IMG/VR virus record: IMGVR_UViG_3300004369_000002
Coordinates: 1 to 64,000 of that record
Length of the DNA: 64,000 nucleotides
Source: a virus
Reading direction: 5' to 3' (one strand)
The notes under the pieces were generated by a model. The model did no database searches, was not told the DNA's origin, and saw only the letters and a list, made by a program, of their open reading frames with translations. Both the position numbers and the translations under genes were made by a program. Positions 16,085-24,543 of this stretch are shown piece after piece (positions within the stretch are counted from its first letter, which is position 1; each line of letters starts with the position of its first letter).

Positions 16085-17566
16085 TCAGAACTGGTCTTTT
16101 AGATCTTCTTCTGCTTCGATGATCTGGAATTCCATCAGGCTTGCAAGGAAAGCGTCATCGGACTTTTCTCCTGCTGCTTCAGCCTGGATCTTCTTCGGAA
16201 CCCACGACTCGGGAATGAGATCTTCCAAACCAAGATCCATGGCCCGCTTCATGATGTGCTTCTTAGCAGCGTCCTTGTCCTTGGCTCGGCCAAAGGCCTG
16301 GATGGCGTTGCGAAGATCGGCTTCGTCCTTGATCGGGTACGAGCCGTCCGGCAACGCTTCACCGCTTTCAGACATTGCTGACCGAGCATCCTCGTCGTAC
16401 GCTCGCTTCAATGCAATCTCGGCTGCCTCGGCCTCAATTTCCTCAACCTCATCGGCTTCGTACTCATCGATACGAATGCCGGTTCCATCGACCCCAACGA
16501 ACACGTCGTACGACTTGCCATTGAGACCGTCAACTTCGAAGACGTAAGCGTCATATCCATCCACAATGTCCGAGTCCGCCATGACAACCGAACCGGCAGT
16601 CTTGAACTCGGTGTGGAGAAGATCCAAAGCAATGTCCTCTGCCGTCTTGATGTCGACGATTCGGATTGCTTCTTCTTGGTCCAAAGACTTTTCGCCGAAT
16701 GCTGTTCCCATGTCCGAGGCATTCAAACGATGGAAGTTGATGATTTCGCCCGTTGCACCGTCAGCAAGAACCTCAACGGCACGACCATCCTTGGCGAGAA
16801 CATCCACGATGAACAGTTCCATTTCGTCGGAATATCCGGAGTAGAGAACCTTGCCACCGAACATATCCAACGTCATTCCTTCGACGTCCAACAATCCTGG
16901 CATTCCCTGCTCTGCGGCGCACCCTCCAGGGCAGTTGGCGCAAACGTCAGACTCACCCGGGTAAACCTTGCGCTCAAACTGGCAAAGGAAAGCGCCATCG
17001 GGATCGTCGAAGTCCTCGGACTTGACACCCATAGCGTTCATCGCGCGGGCACGCGAACGCTTCTTGGGCTTCATCATCCAGGTCTTGCCCTCTTCGTCTT
17101 CTTCGTCCTCGGTCATGACGTCTTCGGCGGGCATTTCCTCGTCGTCCATCATTTCCTTGGCTCCGAGGTTCTCTTCGCGCATTTCCATTTCACGCTTCTT
17201 GCGCTTCTTGAGAGTGGCGTTCACCTCGTCGGTGTAATCCTCGTCGACCTCTTCGGCTGCTTCCATGGCACCCTTTTGGGTGACAGCCATAGCGCCACAG
17301 GCACCACAAACTTTTGCGCCAGCCTTATAGCCACATTCATCACTTCCAAGACCTTTGGCGCATTTAACAACTGCACCGTCTGCGTCGATCTTTACGACGG
17401 CCTTTTCGCTGAGTTCTTCCATTTCCTCGTTCTCCTTGTACTGCATGGCCCGTGACAAGCAGCCTTTGGGATTAGAGCACCCGTCACAGGGTTCCATGAC
17501 TTTGCGTCCTGAAACCATGCAGTGGTACTTGGTTGTGATTTTTTCTAGAGATTTCTCCGTTGTCAT
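16085..17566 (-). CDS. Acidic Cys-rich head-assembly protein with PepSY-like domains
   Basis: A 493-residue, very acidic protein lying directly downstream of the protease gene, where scaffold or decoration proteins usually sit. Three cysteine clusters look zinc-binding: CDGCSNPKGC near 27-36, C..GLGSDEC...CGACG near 69-91, and a C..F...CANCPGGC cluster near 200-220. Two related alpha/beta repeats follow, with VLADGATGEIINFHRL and VFEVDGLNGKSYDVFVGVDG. They resemble PepSY units. Near 405-460 is DGSYPIKDEADLRNAIQAFG with AKKHIMKRAMDLG, a block common in phage head-assembly and protease proteins. AGGAC lies before the ATG. A scaffold or capsid-internal role is likely but not proven. Confidence 0.7.
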   Translation of the reverse strand: MTTEKSLEKITTKYHCMVSGRKVMEPCDGCSNPKGCLSRAMQYKENEEMEELSEKAVVKIDADGAVVKCAKGLGSDECGYKAGAKVCGACGAMAVTQKGAMEAAEEVDEDYTDEVNATLKKRKKREMEMREENLGAKEMMDDEEMPAEDVMTEDEEDEEGKTWMMKPKKRSRARAMNAMGVKSEDFDDPDGAFLCQFERKVYPGESDVCANCPGGCAAEQGMPGLLDVEGMTLDMFGGKVLYSGYSDEMELFIVDVLAKDGRAVEVLADGATGEIINFHRLNASDMGTAFGEKSLDQEEAIRIVDIKTAEDIALDLLHTEFKTAGSVVMADSDIVDGYDAYVFEVDGLNGKSYDVFVGVDGTGIRIDEYEADEVEEIEAEAAEIALKRAYDEDARSAMSESGEALPDGSYPIKDEADLRNAIQAFGRAKDKDAAKKHIMKRAMDLGLEDLIPESWVPKKIQAEAAGEKSDDAFLASLMEFQIIEAEEDLKDQF

Positions 17567-17627
17567 TTTACACGTCCTGGTCTATTTGTTTGTAAACACA
17601 GGTCTTGTAGACACATTAGTGGATATT

Positions 17628-19331
17628 TCATTGTGCTGTGTAGAAGTTCCGGACAGCATTTGTCAACGCCAGTTCAAGTTCGTCTCGCTGTGAAGTATTG
17701 AGGGCCTTTACTGTGATCCCGTTTTCGTGAACTTCTGCCTCAGCCTGATGATGCGACAACACTGGATCAATGAAAGAGCGAAGGTCGAATAGTTCCGACA
17801 TCTTGGCCTCAACCAAAATGGTGTCGTCCTGCTCCTTCATTTCGATTTCGGAGCGCCCGCCAGCAGCAATGATTTCCTGGAGGATTTCCATGGCCCGCTG
17901 GAGTTTCTCCAGATTGCCTGCACTGATGACGCGTCCGGCCTTGAATTCAACATCCTCGGCGTCAAGGGCTGCAAACATTTCGTCAAGGTTGGCGTAGACG
18001 TCCTTGCGCAAAGATTTGCCACACGAACATCCAGTCTTGCCATACTCCTCATCGTCGTCATCCTCATAATCGGATGGCTTAGGAATACGACGCTCCTCAC
18101 CTTCGTCATCGCCCTCGTACTCGTTGCCGTAACCAGCCTCTTCGTCGCCGTCCTCCATCTCCATGTAGACGGTACGGGCTACAACTTGTACAGGATCTCC
18201 GAACATGAACTGGCCATCTTCATAGTGGTAGCCAACCCTCATCGTCATCGGCTTTCCATCGTGCAGATGATCGAAGATGACCTGATTTTTCGACACTTGG
18301 CGCATACGAACCGGCCCGCCGAATCGTTTCCCAATCTCGGCGACTAGCGAACGCATCATGTTCATCGCGGGGGACATTGGCATCATCCCCCACCCGCCTT
18401 TTTCTTGAGCCGTTTCGTCGACCTCGGGAAGAGTCTCGTCGGCCTTTTTCTTCATATCCGACTTCTTCATAGCCTCCCGGACCACATTCTTCATGAAGTC
18501 CTCGCCCCTGCTCCCCACTGCCAGCCACTTGATCTGTGCGATCACGCCGGGAAGCCGGAAGTCTTGAGCGTGGCGGGCCACCCATGCTTCGCGCAGTTCT
18601 AGAGCGTTTACCTGGTCGGGAGTGTCCGCCAGTCCGCCGCTTTCCGCGATCTTCGTGAGGATCGCGTATTGGGCGTTCCCCTTGATATTTCCGCCTTTGG
18701 CCCAAATCTCTGGATATTCCTCTTTTATGCGAGCCGCGAATTCACGGTCGAACATCTTCCATTTGCTCTTACCAAAGGAGTCAACTTTCTGCTCGCCTGT
18801 TTCACTCTTAATCGAAATAGTACCAGTTAACTGATTAGCCCCATGAAGAACAGGGCTAACTTCGTAAAGTTCTACTTCACGTAGCAGATTTGCTTGACGG
18901 TTATTGTCATAAATGGCGTCCAAAGTCTTGTAGCCAATGCTCCATTCCTGCTCTTCACCATAGAAAGCAACATTGGCAAATGCCTCTCGCCCCTTCTCGG
19001 ACTTGAGGTTGAACTGGACTCGGGCAAAAAGGCCACCGATACCAGCAGCCTTCATTTTGCCGGGCAGACGCGGATCGCTCGCCGGAACTTCGTAGATCTC
19101 CAGAACCTTGCCGATTGGATGATTCCAGTCGTGACCCCACACGACACGAGGCTTGCGACGCTTGAGACTTTCAGTAAATGCGCCGGGCAGAACAATGTCA
19201 CCCACGGAGTCCTTATTGCCAACACCAGAAACAAAACACTCAACGATGCCTTTTGCCTCGTCAACGTTAATTTGCCCGCTGATTGCCTTGAACTCTACCG
19301 AGCCCGACTGACCTGAAATAGTGGATGGCAT
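17628..19331 (-). CDS. Prohead maturation protease with scaffold-like C-terminal region
   Basis: A 567-residue herpesvirus-type serine protease (HK97 gp4-like family). Residues 28-50 read GIVECFVSGVGNKDSVGDIV, WGHDWNHPIGK places a catalytic His at about 67, and EEQEWSIGYK places the nucleophilic Ser at about 131. Residues 200-290 carry an inserted block (YPEIWAKGGNIKGN, then LREAWVARH and VIAQIKWLA) found in many actinophage head proteins. The C-terminus has an acidic stretch, GCSCGKS, and a GRVISAGNLEKLQRAMEIL helix typical of a scaffolding segment. The protease probably assembles with the capsid protein, cuts its N-terminal domain and then itself. GAGGTGA precedes the ATG. It is longer than minimal relatives because of the fused scaffold. 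Confidence 0.9.
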   Translation of the reverse strand: MPSTISGQSGSVEFKAISGQINVDEAKGIVECFVSGVGNKDSVGDIVLPGAFTESLKRRKPRVVWGHDWNHPIGKVLEIYEVPASDPRLPGKMKAAGIGGLFARVQFNLKSEKGREAFANVAFYGEEQEWSIGYKTLDAIYDNNRQANLLREVELYEVSPVLHGANQLTGTISIKSETGEQKVDSFGKSKWKMFDREFAARIKEEYPEIWAKGGNIKGNAQYAILTKIAESGGLADTPDQVNALELREAWVARHAQDFRLPGVIAQIKWLAVGSRGEDFMKNVVREAMKKSDMKKKADETLPEVDETAQEKGGWGMMPMSPAMNMMRSLVAEIGKRFGGPVRMRQVSKNQVIFDHLHDGKPMTMRVGYHYEDGQFMFGDPVQVVARTVYMEMEDGDEEAGYGNEYEGDDEGEERRIPKPSDYEDDDDEEYGKTGCSCGKSLRKDVYANLDEMFAALDAEDVEFKAGRVISAGNLEKLQRAMEILQEIIAAGGRSEIEMKEQDDTILVEAKMSELFDLRSFIDPVLSHHQAEAEVHENGITVKALNTSQRDELELALTNAVRNFYTAQ

Positions 19332-19421
19332 AAGTCACCTCTAAAGTTGGACTTCCCCAATAATAAACAAAATAAGCAGCACACAGGGAAACCCATAGTG
19401 ACTTTACAGAAAGTCGCTAGA

Positions 19422-21641
19422 TCAGAAATCGAAACCCAAACGGCAACGACAGTTAATGGTCAAGCCGGGAGGAGCCAACGGATCGCCAGGGAACCGCAAC
19501 AAGGCACCCTCAACAGCAAACCCATCACCGATATCAACACTCTTTCCGTCCAAGAATCGGTGAGATTCACGCACACGAGCATCCTTGCGTGTCAACCACT
19601 TTTTCCTCGGAATACCGGCAGCGACACTACCCAGATAAGTGCCAGCATTGAAAGCAGACTGAGACTCATGCTCAGCGATAGTCCGCTTTCGCTTCGCCAA
19701 CAAGTTCGCAAAAATGGCAATCAAAGCGGCACGCAACATGCTTGCTTTATCGTCGTCGGAACCAGACAAAGCCATCACAACCAGAAGAGCGGCCGCCAAC
19801 TCTTCCTTGGTTGTTTCATTGGCCTGCTGAGCGCGAGCAACCTGAGCCTCCAAAACCTCTTCTAGTTCCTTCTCGGCGATAGTTCCCGTTTCGCCAATGT
19901 CTTCAGAAACAAGATTGGCTGCATCCAACAAAATGGCCTTGAACAACGGGCGAAGGTCATCGTCCATTTGCCGGTTCCACACGTCAACATCAAAAATGGC
20001 GTCCACCGACAGCAAATTCTCGCGAATCGCCTTCCGGCTCTTGGCACCCAACGCCTTCTCCAGGATCACTCGCTGCTGACGTTCGAACAGCCGATCCAAA
20101 GAGGCATCAACAATTTCGGTCCATCGGTCGGCAGTATCTTCAGCCTTCTTGTCCCAAACGGTCAGAGCCTGATTCAAAACCTTGGTCTCAATACCAGAAC
20201 GCGGTTCGCTGAGTTGCCCTTCAGGAATGGGTTCGATCGCTGCCTCCACAGGCTGACCTTCAGCGGGTTGCCCTTCCATCTCAGGCATTGCACCTGGCTG
20301 AGGCGCACCCCCTGCGGGCTGTCCTTCCATGCCAGGCATTGCTCCACCTGCACTGCCATCCGGAACAGCGCCCGCCTGAGCGATCGGCATTTGATCTTCA
20401 ATACTGAAAGGCTTTTCCGTATTGGCAATCGGAACCAAATTCGGGTTTGACAGCAACTGGTCAGCGATTTCGGACTCAACGTTTTTACGTCCAGTTCCTT
20501 CACGATACTCGTTCGCGCTGATCAGTCCGTTCCCAAACTCTTCCATCAAATATCGTTCACGTTCCTGCTTAGACAGGATGAGAATCGGAACGTCCTTGGT
20601 GTCAAAATCGACGTAGTACTTGTCGTCAAGTTCGTCCAAAGCACGGGCCAAAGGCTCCAGATGGGGAAGCATGGTTTCCATCCAGAAAACACGCAATTCT
20701 TCGGCAGCATTGGAGAAAGTTCTTCCTGAGGCATTTCCGATCACGGATTCAGGAACACCAAAAGCAGCAAGAATCTCTTCTTTGGTGATTTGACGCATTT
20801 CGACGTACGCTGCGTCACGAGGATTGGAAGCGGTGTCAATGAAATCGGCACCTTCTTCGGAACTGATTACAGAAACAGATCCCGTCCTGCTGAGATTTCC
20901 ACGGAATCGACTACGCAGTTCGTCAGCGTCGTCCGGGTCCAATTCTCCGCGAACGACAAGTAGTCCTCCAGGGCGACCGTCGTTCAACAAGAAGTTTCGA
21001 TTGTAGAGACGAGAAAGGTTTTCGATTTCGATGGCAATGCCAGCGGACTCCATTGGAGTCAAAGACAAGTAAGGATCAAGTGGGTGAGGTCGACGTACCC
21101 ACACAACTTTCTCCGGGGGAAGAACATACTTTTGGCCAGTGGGCAGATCGACCTGATATCCCGAGACGAAGCGCTTAGGGTCGGGAAGGGGCGCAGTGAA
21201 CTGCGGAGGGAGCAAGTTCAACGCAATGACACTTCCATCACGTCCAGTGACTTTTTCAATGAATACTCCACGGGTCGACATCAAAAGTTGGCTAGACAGT
21301 CGATAGCGGAACACGAAGGAGTTTTCCCCTTCGTTTGACTTGGTGTTGAGCAAGTCCAGGACACGATGCTTCTTGTTGACGACTTCCCCGTTGGGGTTGT
21401 TGTCCTTGCGGAGTATGACGGGGAGTCGGGCTTGGTTTCCGGCGATGGCGTCGATACAGCGGGAAACCCATACGACCTTTTGCAAACCTTCTCGGTATGC
21501 GCGTTCGATATCCCAGGAATCACGGTATGGCTTTCCGGCCATTGCCGGGTGAAGGGCGACGGGTGCGCCCGGACCAAGTGTTCCTGCTTTTTGCTGGCTA
21601 TTGCCACCCAGGTTCTTGGTCTGCCGAGAGTTCCATGCCAT
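19422..21641 (-). CDS. Portal protein fused to MuF-like C-terminal domain
   Basis: A 739-residue fusion. Residues 1 to about 400 are an HK97-type portal, with VSRCIDAIAGNQARLPV, a LLSTKSNEG-like turn, the YNRNFLLNDGRPGGLL helix-turn and EEILAAFGVPESVIGN. It forms the dodecameric ring for DNA entry and tail joining. A Gly/Pro/Met linker near 415-460 repeats MPxMEGQPA. The C-terminal part, from about 490, ends in WLTRKDARVRESH and a GLTINCRCRLGF finish, the signature of phage Mu F-like head morphogenesis proteins, which sit inside the capsid. The ribosome site is weak, so translation is probably coupled to the small membrane ORF two bases upstream. Fusion of portal and MuF is known in other phages. 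Confidence 0.9.
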   Translation of the reverse strand: MAWNSRQTKNLGGNSQQKAGTLGPGAPVALHPAMAGKPYRDSWDIERAYREGLQKVVWVSRCIDAIAGNQARLPVILRKDNNPNGEVVNKKHRVLDLLNTKSNEGENSFVFRYRLSSQLLMSTRGVFIEKVTGRDGSVIALNLLPPQFTAPLPDPKRFVSGYQVDLPTGQKYVLPPEKVVWVRRPHPLDPYLSLTPMESAGIAIEIENLSRLYNRNFLLNDGRPGGLLVVRGELDPDDADELRSRFRGNLSRTGSVSVISSEEGADFIDTASNPRDAAYVEMRQITKEEILAAFGVPESVIGNASGRTFSNAAEELRVFWMETMLPHLEPLARALDELDDKYYVDFDTKDVPILILSKQERERYLMEEFGNGLISANEYREGTGRKNVESEIADQLLSNPNLVPIANTEKPFSIEDQMPIAQAGAVPDGSAGGAMPGMEGQPAGGAPQPGAMPEMEGQPAEGQPVEAAIEPIPEGQLSEPRSGIETKVLNQALTVWDKKAEDTADRWTEIVDASLDRLFERQQRVILEKALGAKSRKAIRENLLSVDAIFDVDVWNRQMDDDLRPLFKAILLDAANLVSEDIGETGTIAEKELEEVLEAQVARAQQANETTKEELAAALLVVMALSGSDDDKASMLRAALIAIFANLLAKRKRTIAEHESQSAFNAGTYLGSVAAGIPRKKWLTRKDARVRESHRFLDGKSVDIGDGFAVEGALLRFPGDPLAPPGLTINCRCRLGFDF

Positions 21642-21643
21642 CT

Positions 21644-21874
21644 TTAATCAGACCCCAGTAGGTAGCCGAATAGCCCGCAGGTTATTCCTGCGGTTATAAA
21701 ACCTGCCGCAGGGAGAAGCATCGCCGCTCCTACGGATGTCATAAGTATAAAGGATAACATGAAGAAATTAGCGGTTACCGTGCGCCAAGGTACCCGACGT
21801 AGTCCTATGGACAACTTTGCAAGCATGCGTTTTGGTAGTCGTAGAATCCGCACTTTCACCTCTTGGTCGTTCAC
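21644..21874 (-). CDS. Small membrane protein at the head of the leftward operon
   Basis: A 76-residue protein with a basic N-terminus and two predicted membrane segments (FFMLSFILMTSVGAAMLL and AGFITAGITCGLFGYLL). The GTG at 21874 has no ribosome site but lies eight bases after a TAAGTT box on the minus strand, so a leaderless start is possible. An internal ATG at residue 17 also lacks a ribosome site. It ends two bases before the portal gene. It could be a holin, a membrane anchor for packaging, or a superinfection factor; the sequence does not decide. Confidence 0.55.
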   Translation of the reverse strand: MNDQEVKVRILRLPKRMLAKLSIGLRRVPWRTVTANFFMLSFILMTSVGAAMLLPAAGFITAGITCGLFGYLLGSD

Positions 21875-21899
21875 TTATACTAACTTAGAGGTAACGACC
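21865..21899. promoter_or_regulatory. Inverted repeat in the divergent intergenic region
   Basis: GGTCGTT at 21865-21871 pairs with AACGACC at 21893-21899 around a 21-bp spacer. The spacer holds -10-like sequences for both directions. The repeat covers nearly the whole 36-bp gap between the leftward head operon and the rightward terminase gene, and its left arm enters the leftward start codon region. Arm spacing of about 28 bp centre to centre would fit a dimeric regulator binding consecutive faces. Confidence 0.5.
21876..21881 (+). promoter_or_regulatory. Putative -10 box of the rightward terminase promoter
   Basis: TATACT matches the TANNNT consensus and lies 29 bp before the terminase ATG, with the GGAG ribosome site between. 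The -35 partner at 17-bp spacing (CTTTCA) is weak, so activation by a phage factor is possible. Confidence 0.45.
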
Positions 21900-21910
21900 T
21901 GGAGACCAAG

Positions 21911-23215
21911 ATGGGCGATTGGACCGCAGTCCTAAAATATTTGGAGCCCAAGTTGCCTCCGTTCTGTCCGGAAGAGCCGTCGATCACGCAGAAGGTTTTT
22001 CTGCGTACTAATGCGATTGAGGCTCTGTTTGGTGGGGCAGCGGGTGGTGGCAAATCAAGTGCTTTGTTGATGTCGGCCCTTCAGTATGTCGACACCCCGG
22101 GTTATTCGGCCATCTTGTTTCGTCGTACGTACGCCGACCTAGCCCTGCCGGGGGCCATCATGGACCGTTTCCAGCATTGGATGGCCCCATACGACGATGT
22201 GCGATGGAACGCCAATAATTACACGGCCGTTTTCCCCTCGGGAGCACGTATTTCTTTTGGTTATTTGAATAACCAGCAGGACTATCTTCGCTATAAGGGT
22301 GCTGAATTTCAATTCATAGGTATGGATGAAGTTACAGAAATCCGGGAAACTGACTATCGTTATCTATTCTCCCGTCTCCGCCGACCAGCCTCAGGACCCC
22401 TTTCCCAGGTCCCACTTAGAATGAGGGCAGCATCGAACCCCGCTCCCAACTGGGTACGACAAAGATTCATCGTGGAAGGCAAGGAAGAGGGCCGCATTTT
22501 CGTCCCCTCCAAGTTGACGGACAACCCGGGTATTGATGCCGCGTCCTACCGGCAGTCACTCCAAGCCCTGGACCCGATCGAACGGCGCAGACTGGAACTC
22601 GGTGACTGGTGGTCTACCTCGCTCGGAACCTTGTTCGAACGTGAATCATTCATCATTATCGATCAGATTGACGTTCCAGAGTTGACAAGTGCCGCCCGGG
22701 CAGTCAGATTCTGGGACCTGGCGGCCACCGAACCCTCCCAAAGCAACCCCGACCCAGACTGGACCGTCGGAACCCTCATGCTCTTCGACCAAGGAATCGC
22801 CTACGTACTGGACGTAAAAAAGGCCAGGGTGAAGGGCGAAAAAGTCGAACAACTCATCGCCCAAACCGCCTACGAAGATGGAAAAGGCATAGCCATACGA
22901 ATGGAACAAGAACCGGGATCCTCCGGTAAGGCGCTGGCGGACCAGTACGCCAGATATGTCGTCCCCGGCTACGACTTTGGCGCCATCCGGTCAACGGGCG
23001 ATAAAGTGACCCGGGCCAGACCTTTCGCCGCCGCAGTAGCCAATGGGAACGTCAGAGTCGTACGTGGCCCATTCCTGACCGATTGGTTGGATGAATTTTC
23101 TTCGTTCCCCGAAGCCGCTCACCACGATGACCAGGTAGACTCTTCTGTTGGAGCGTTCACGTTCTTGACGGGCCTCGGCCTACCACAACGTAAACGGGCC
23201 GCCATAATCATCTGA
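21911..23215 (+). CDS. terL: Terminase large subunit (packaging ATPase and nuclease)
   Basis: A 434-residue terminase that pumps DNA through the portal and cuts concatemers. The ATPase half has Walker A FGGAAGGGKSS at 40-50, Walker B FIGMDE at 135-140 and coupling residues in ASNPAPNW near 174. The RNase H-like nuclease half has RFWDLAAT (Asp 269), an EQEPGSSGK stretch near 333 and HHDDQVDS at 404-411, supplying the acidic metal ligands. GGAG precedes the ATG. No small terminase is recognised nearby. It is unusual that this gene is transcribed away from the portal and capsid genes. Confidence 0.95.
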   Translation: MGDWTAVLKYLEPKLPPFCPEEPSITQKVFLRTNAIEALFGGAAGGGKSSALLMSALQYVDTPGYSAILFRRTYADLALPGAIMDRFQHWMAPYDDVRWNANNYTAVFPSGARISFGYLNNQQDYLRYKGAEFQFIGMDEVTEIRETDYRYLFSRLRRPASGPLSQVPLRMRAASNPAPNWVRQRFIVEGKEEGRIFVPSKLTDNPGIDAASYRQSLQALDPIERRRLELGDWWSTSLGTLFERESFIIIDQIDVPELTSAARAVRFWDLAATEPSQSNPDPDWTVGTLMLFDQGIAYVLDVKKARVKGEKVEQLIAQTAYEDGKGIAIRMEQEPGSSGKALADQYARYVVPGYDFGAIRSTGDKVTRARPFAAAVANGNVRVVRGPFLTDWLDEFSSFPEAAHHDDQVDSSVGAFTFLTGLGLPQRKRAAIII

Positions 23216-23234
23216 TTTATTGAACCGAGGATAA

Positions 23235-23738
23235 ATGTCTACTGATGTACCCGCATGGGTGCACGACTTCAATCAACGTCTGCTGGACCTTGATGAGTCG
23301 GTAACCCAACTACGCCAAGAAGGCGTTGACATTCGCACTGCCGCAGAAATCTATTCACATATTCAACGATTCAAAGCCGGAATTCGCTTGATCACGGAAA
23401 CCATGGAAAACCTGCTGGTCGAACTTTTCGATGACAGCGAAGAAGTCATCGTGAGCGAAAACGGAATGGCTGTCCAGAAAGTAATGGACACCCCACGGAA
23501 GGCGTGGCGCAACCAGGAGGTTGCAACTGCTGTCGCCAACCGAATTCAGCAAATGGCCGTGGATCTTGATACCGGCGAAATTACGATGACCACGGAAGAG
23601 ATGATCGCCAAACTCTTGGACTTCGTTCAACCGTCCTACTGGAGGCTGAAGCCCCTGCGGGAAATCGGAATCAACCCTGACGATTATTGCGAAGTCGGAG
23701 AACCCAAACCCACAATCAAGTACCAGAAAGCGAAGTGA
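23235..23738 (+). CDS. Hypothetical protein upstream of the recombination genes
   Basis: A 167-residue, mostly helical acidic protein. It starts with MSTDVPAWVHDFNQRLLDLDES and ends with a compact segment (SYWRLKPLREIGINPDDYC). GAGG lies before the ATG. It is two bases from the Rad52-like gene, so it may be an accessory to that annealing system, such as a nuclease inhibitor or single-strand partner. No family motif is recognised. Confidence 0.65.
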   Translation: MSTDVPAWVHDFNQRLLDLDESVTQLRQEGVDIRTAAEIYSHIQRFKAGIRLITETMENLLVELFDDSEEVIVSENGMAVQKVMDTPRKAWRNQEVATAVANRIQQMAVDLDTGEITMTTEEMIAKLLDFVQPSYWRLKPLREIGINPDDYCEVGEPKPTIKYQKAK

Positions 23739-23739
23739 C

Positions 23740-24543
23740 ATGTCTGAAGAAAATGAGAATCTGCACATTGACAAACTTTGGTATCAACAGCGTCGCGAAA
23801 ACCACACCCTTGATTCAGAGATGGAAAAAGCGACTCTGAACAAAATCATGCGTGATCTCGCTGAACCATTTCCCGCCGAGATGGAAAGAACGCTAACTAA
23901 AAGTGGCGTTGCGTTGACCTACATCCCCGTCAGTGAAGTTATCAACCGACTCAACCGCGTTATTGGCGTGAGCAACTGGTCATCAGACATCATCAGGTGC
24001 GAACGCGACCAGCACGACCCGGACTTCATCGTTGCCCACGTTCGACTTACAGCAACGTTTCCCACGCTGAACTCCTCTGGGCGAGTCGTCAAAGATGGCA
24101 TTGGCGGCCAGAAGATCAAGCGCAATCGGAAAGACAACGAGATCATCGACCTGGGTGACGAGATGAAGGGTGCCGTATCCGACGCGTTGAAAAAAGCAGC
24201 CCAGCAGTTGGGTGTTGGCCTTTACCTGGCTCGCGATATCGACGCGATTGAAATCGATGAAGCGATGTACGCCGACGAAAAACAGCCAGTTCAGACTCAG
24301 AGCGTCTCGGTTCCCGATGAGGTAGTGGATGCTTACGAGCGGTTCCGAGAAATCCGCGACACCCTGTCGGATGATCAACGCATGAAGTTGCGCGACTTTT
24401 GGGCTGAATACAGTGGGGGACGGCCGATCCCCAAGCCAACAGAGTTCACGGTCAAGGAGTTGGATGCATTGATCGTCGAAGCGTTGCGAATTCAGTTCGA
24501 CGCCACATCGGTCGTTAATTCGGATGCCCCAGCCGTTTCCTGA
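23740..24543 (+). CDS. Rad52-like single-strand annealing protein
   Basis: A 267-residue protein of the Rad52/Rad22 family, which anneals complementary DNA strands in recombination-dependent replication and repair. The N-terminal annealing domain is clear. It has PFPAEMERTL..SGVALTYIPVSEVINRLNRVIG, then WSSDI, AHVRLTATFP and GIGGQKIKR. It closes with GDEMKGAVSDALKKAAQQLGVGLYL, a hallmark helix of the family. The C-terminal third is a variable tail with a LSDDQRMKLRDFWAEY helix. Its stop overlaps the start of the Fe-S nuclease gene, pairing an annealase with an exonuclease in the way Red- and RecET-type systems do. Confidence 0.88.
   Translation: MSEENENLHIDKLWYQQRRENHTLDSEMEKATLNKIMRDLAEPFPAEMERTLTKSGVALTYIPVSEVINRLNRVIGVSNWSSDIIRCERDQHDPDFIVAHVRLTATFPTLNSSGRVVKDGIGGQKIKRNRKDNEIIDLGDEMKGAVSDALKKAAQQLGVGLYLARDIDAIEIDEAMYADEKQPVQTQSVSVPDEVVDAYERFREIRDTLSDDQRMKLRDFWAEYSGGRPIPKPTEFTVKELDALIVEALRIQFDATSVVNSDAPAVS

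Noticed and set aside
16613-17455. A 280-codon plus-strand frame
   Set aside because: It is antisense to the 493-residue gene, is biased to Leu/His/Val as shadow frames are, and has no upstream signals.
20260-20345. Tandem-like repeat in the portal gene
   Set aside because: It encodes a repeated MPxMEGQPA linker between portal and MuF domains; a low-complexity hinge, not a mobile or regulatory repeat.
21644-21874. Small membrane ORF considered as a definite holin
   Set aside because: Two membrane segments alone do not prove this, and its position before the portal gene is not a lysis context; kept as unknown membrane protein.
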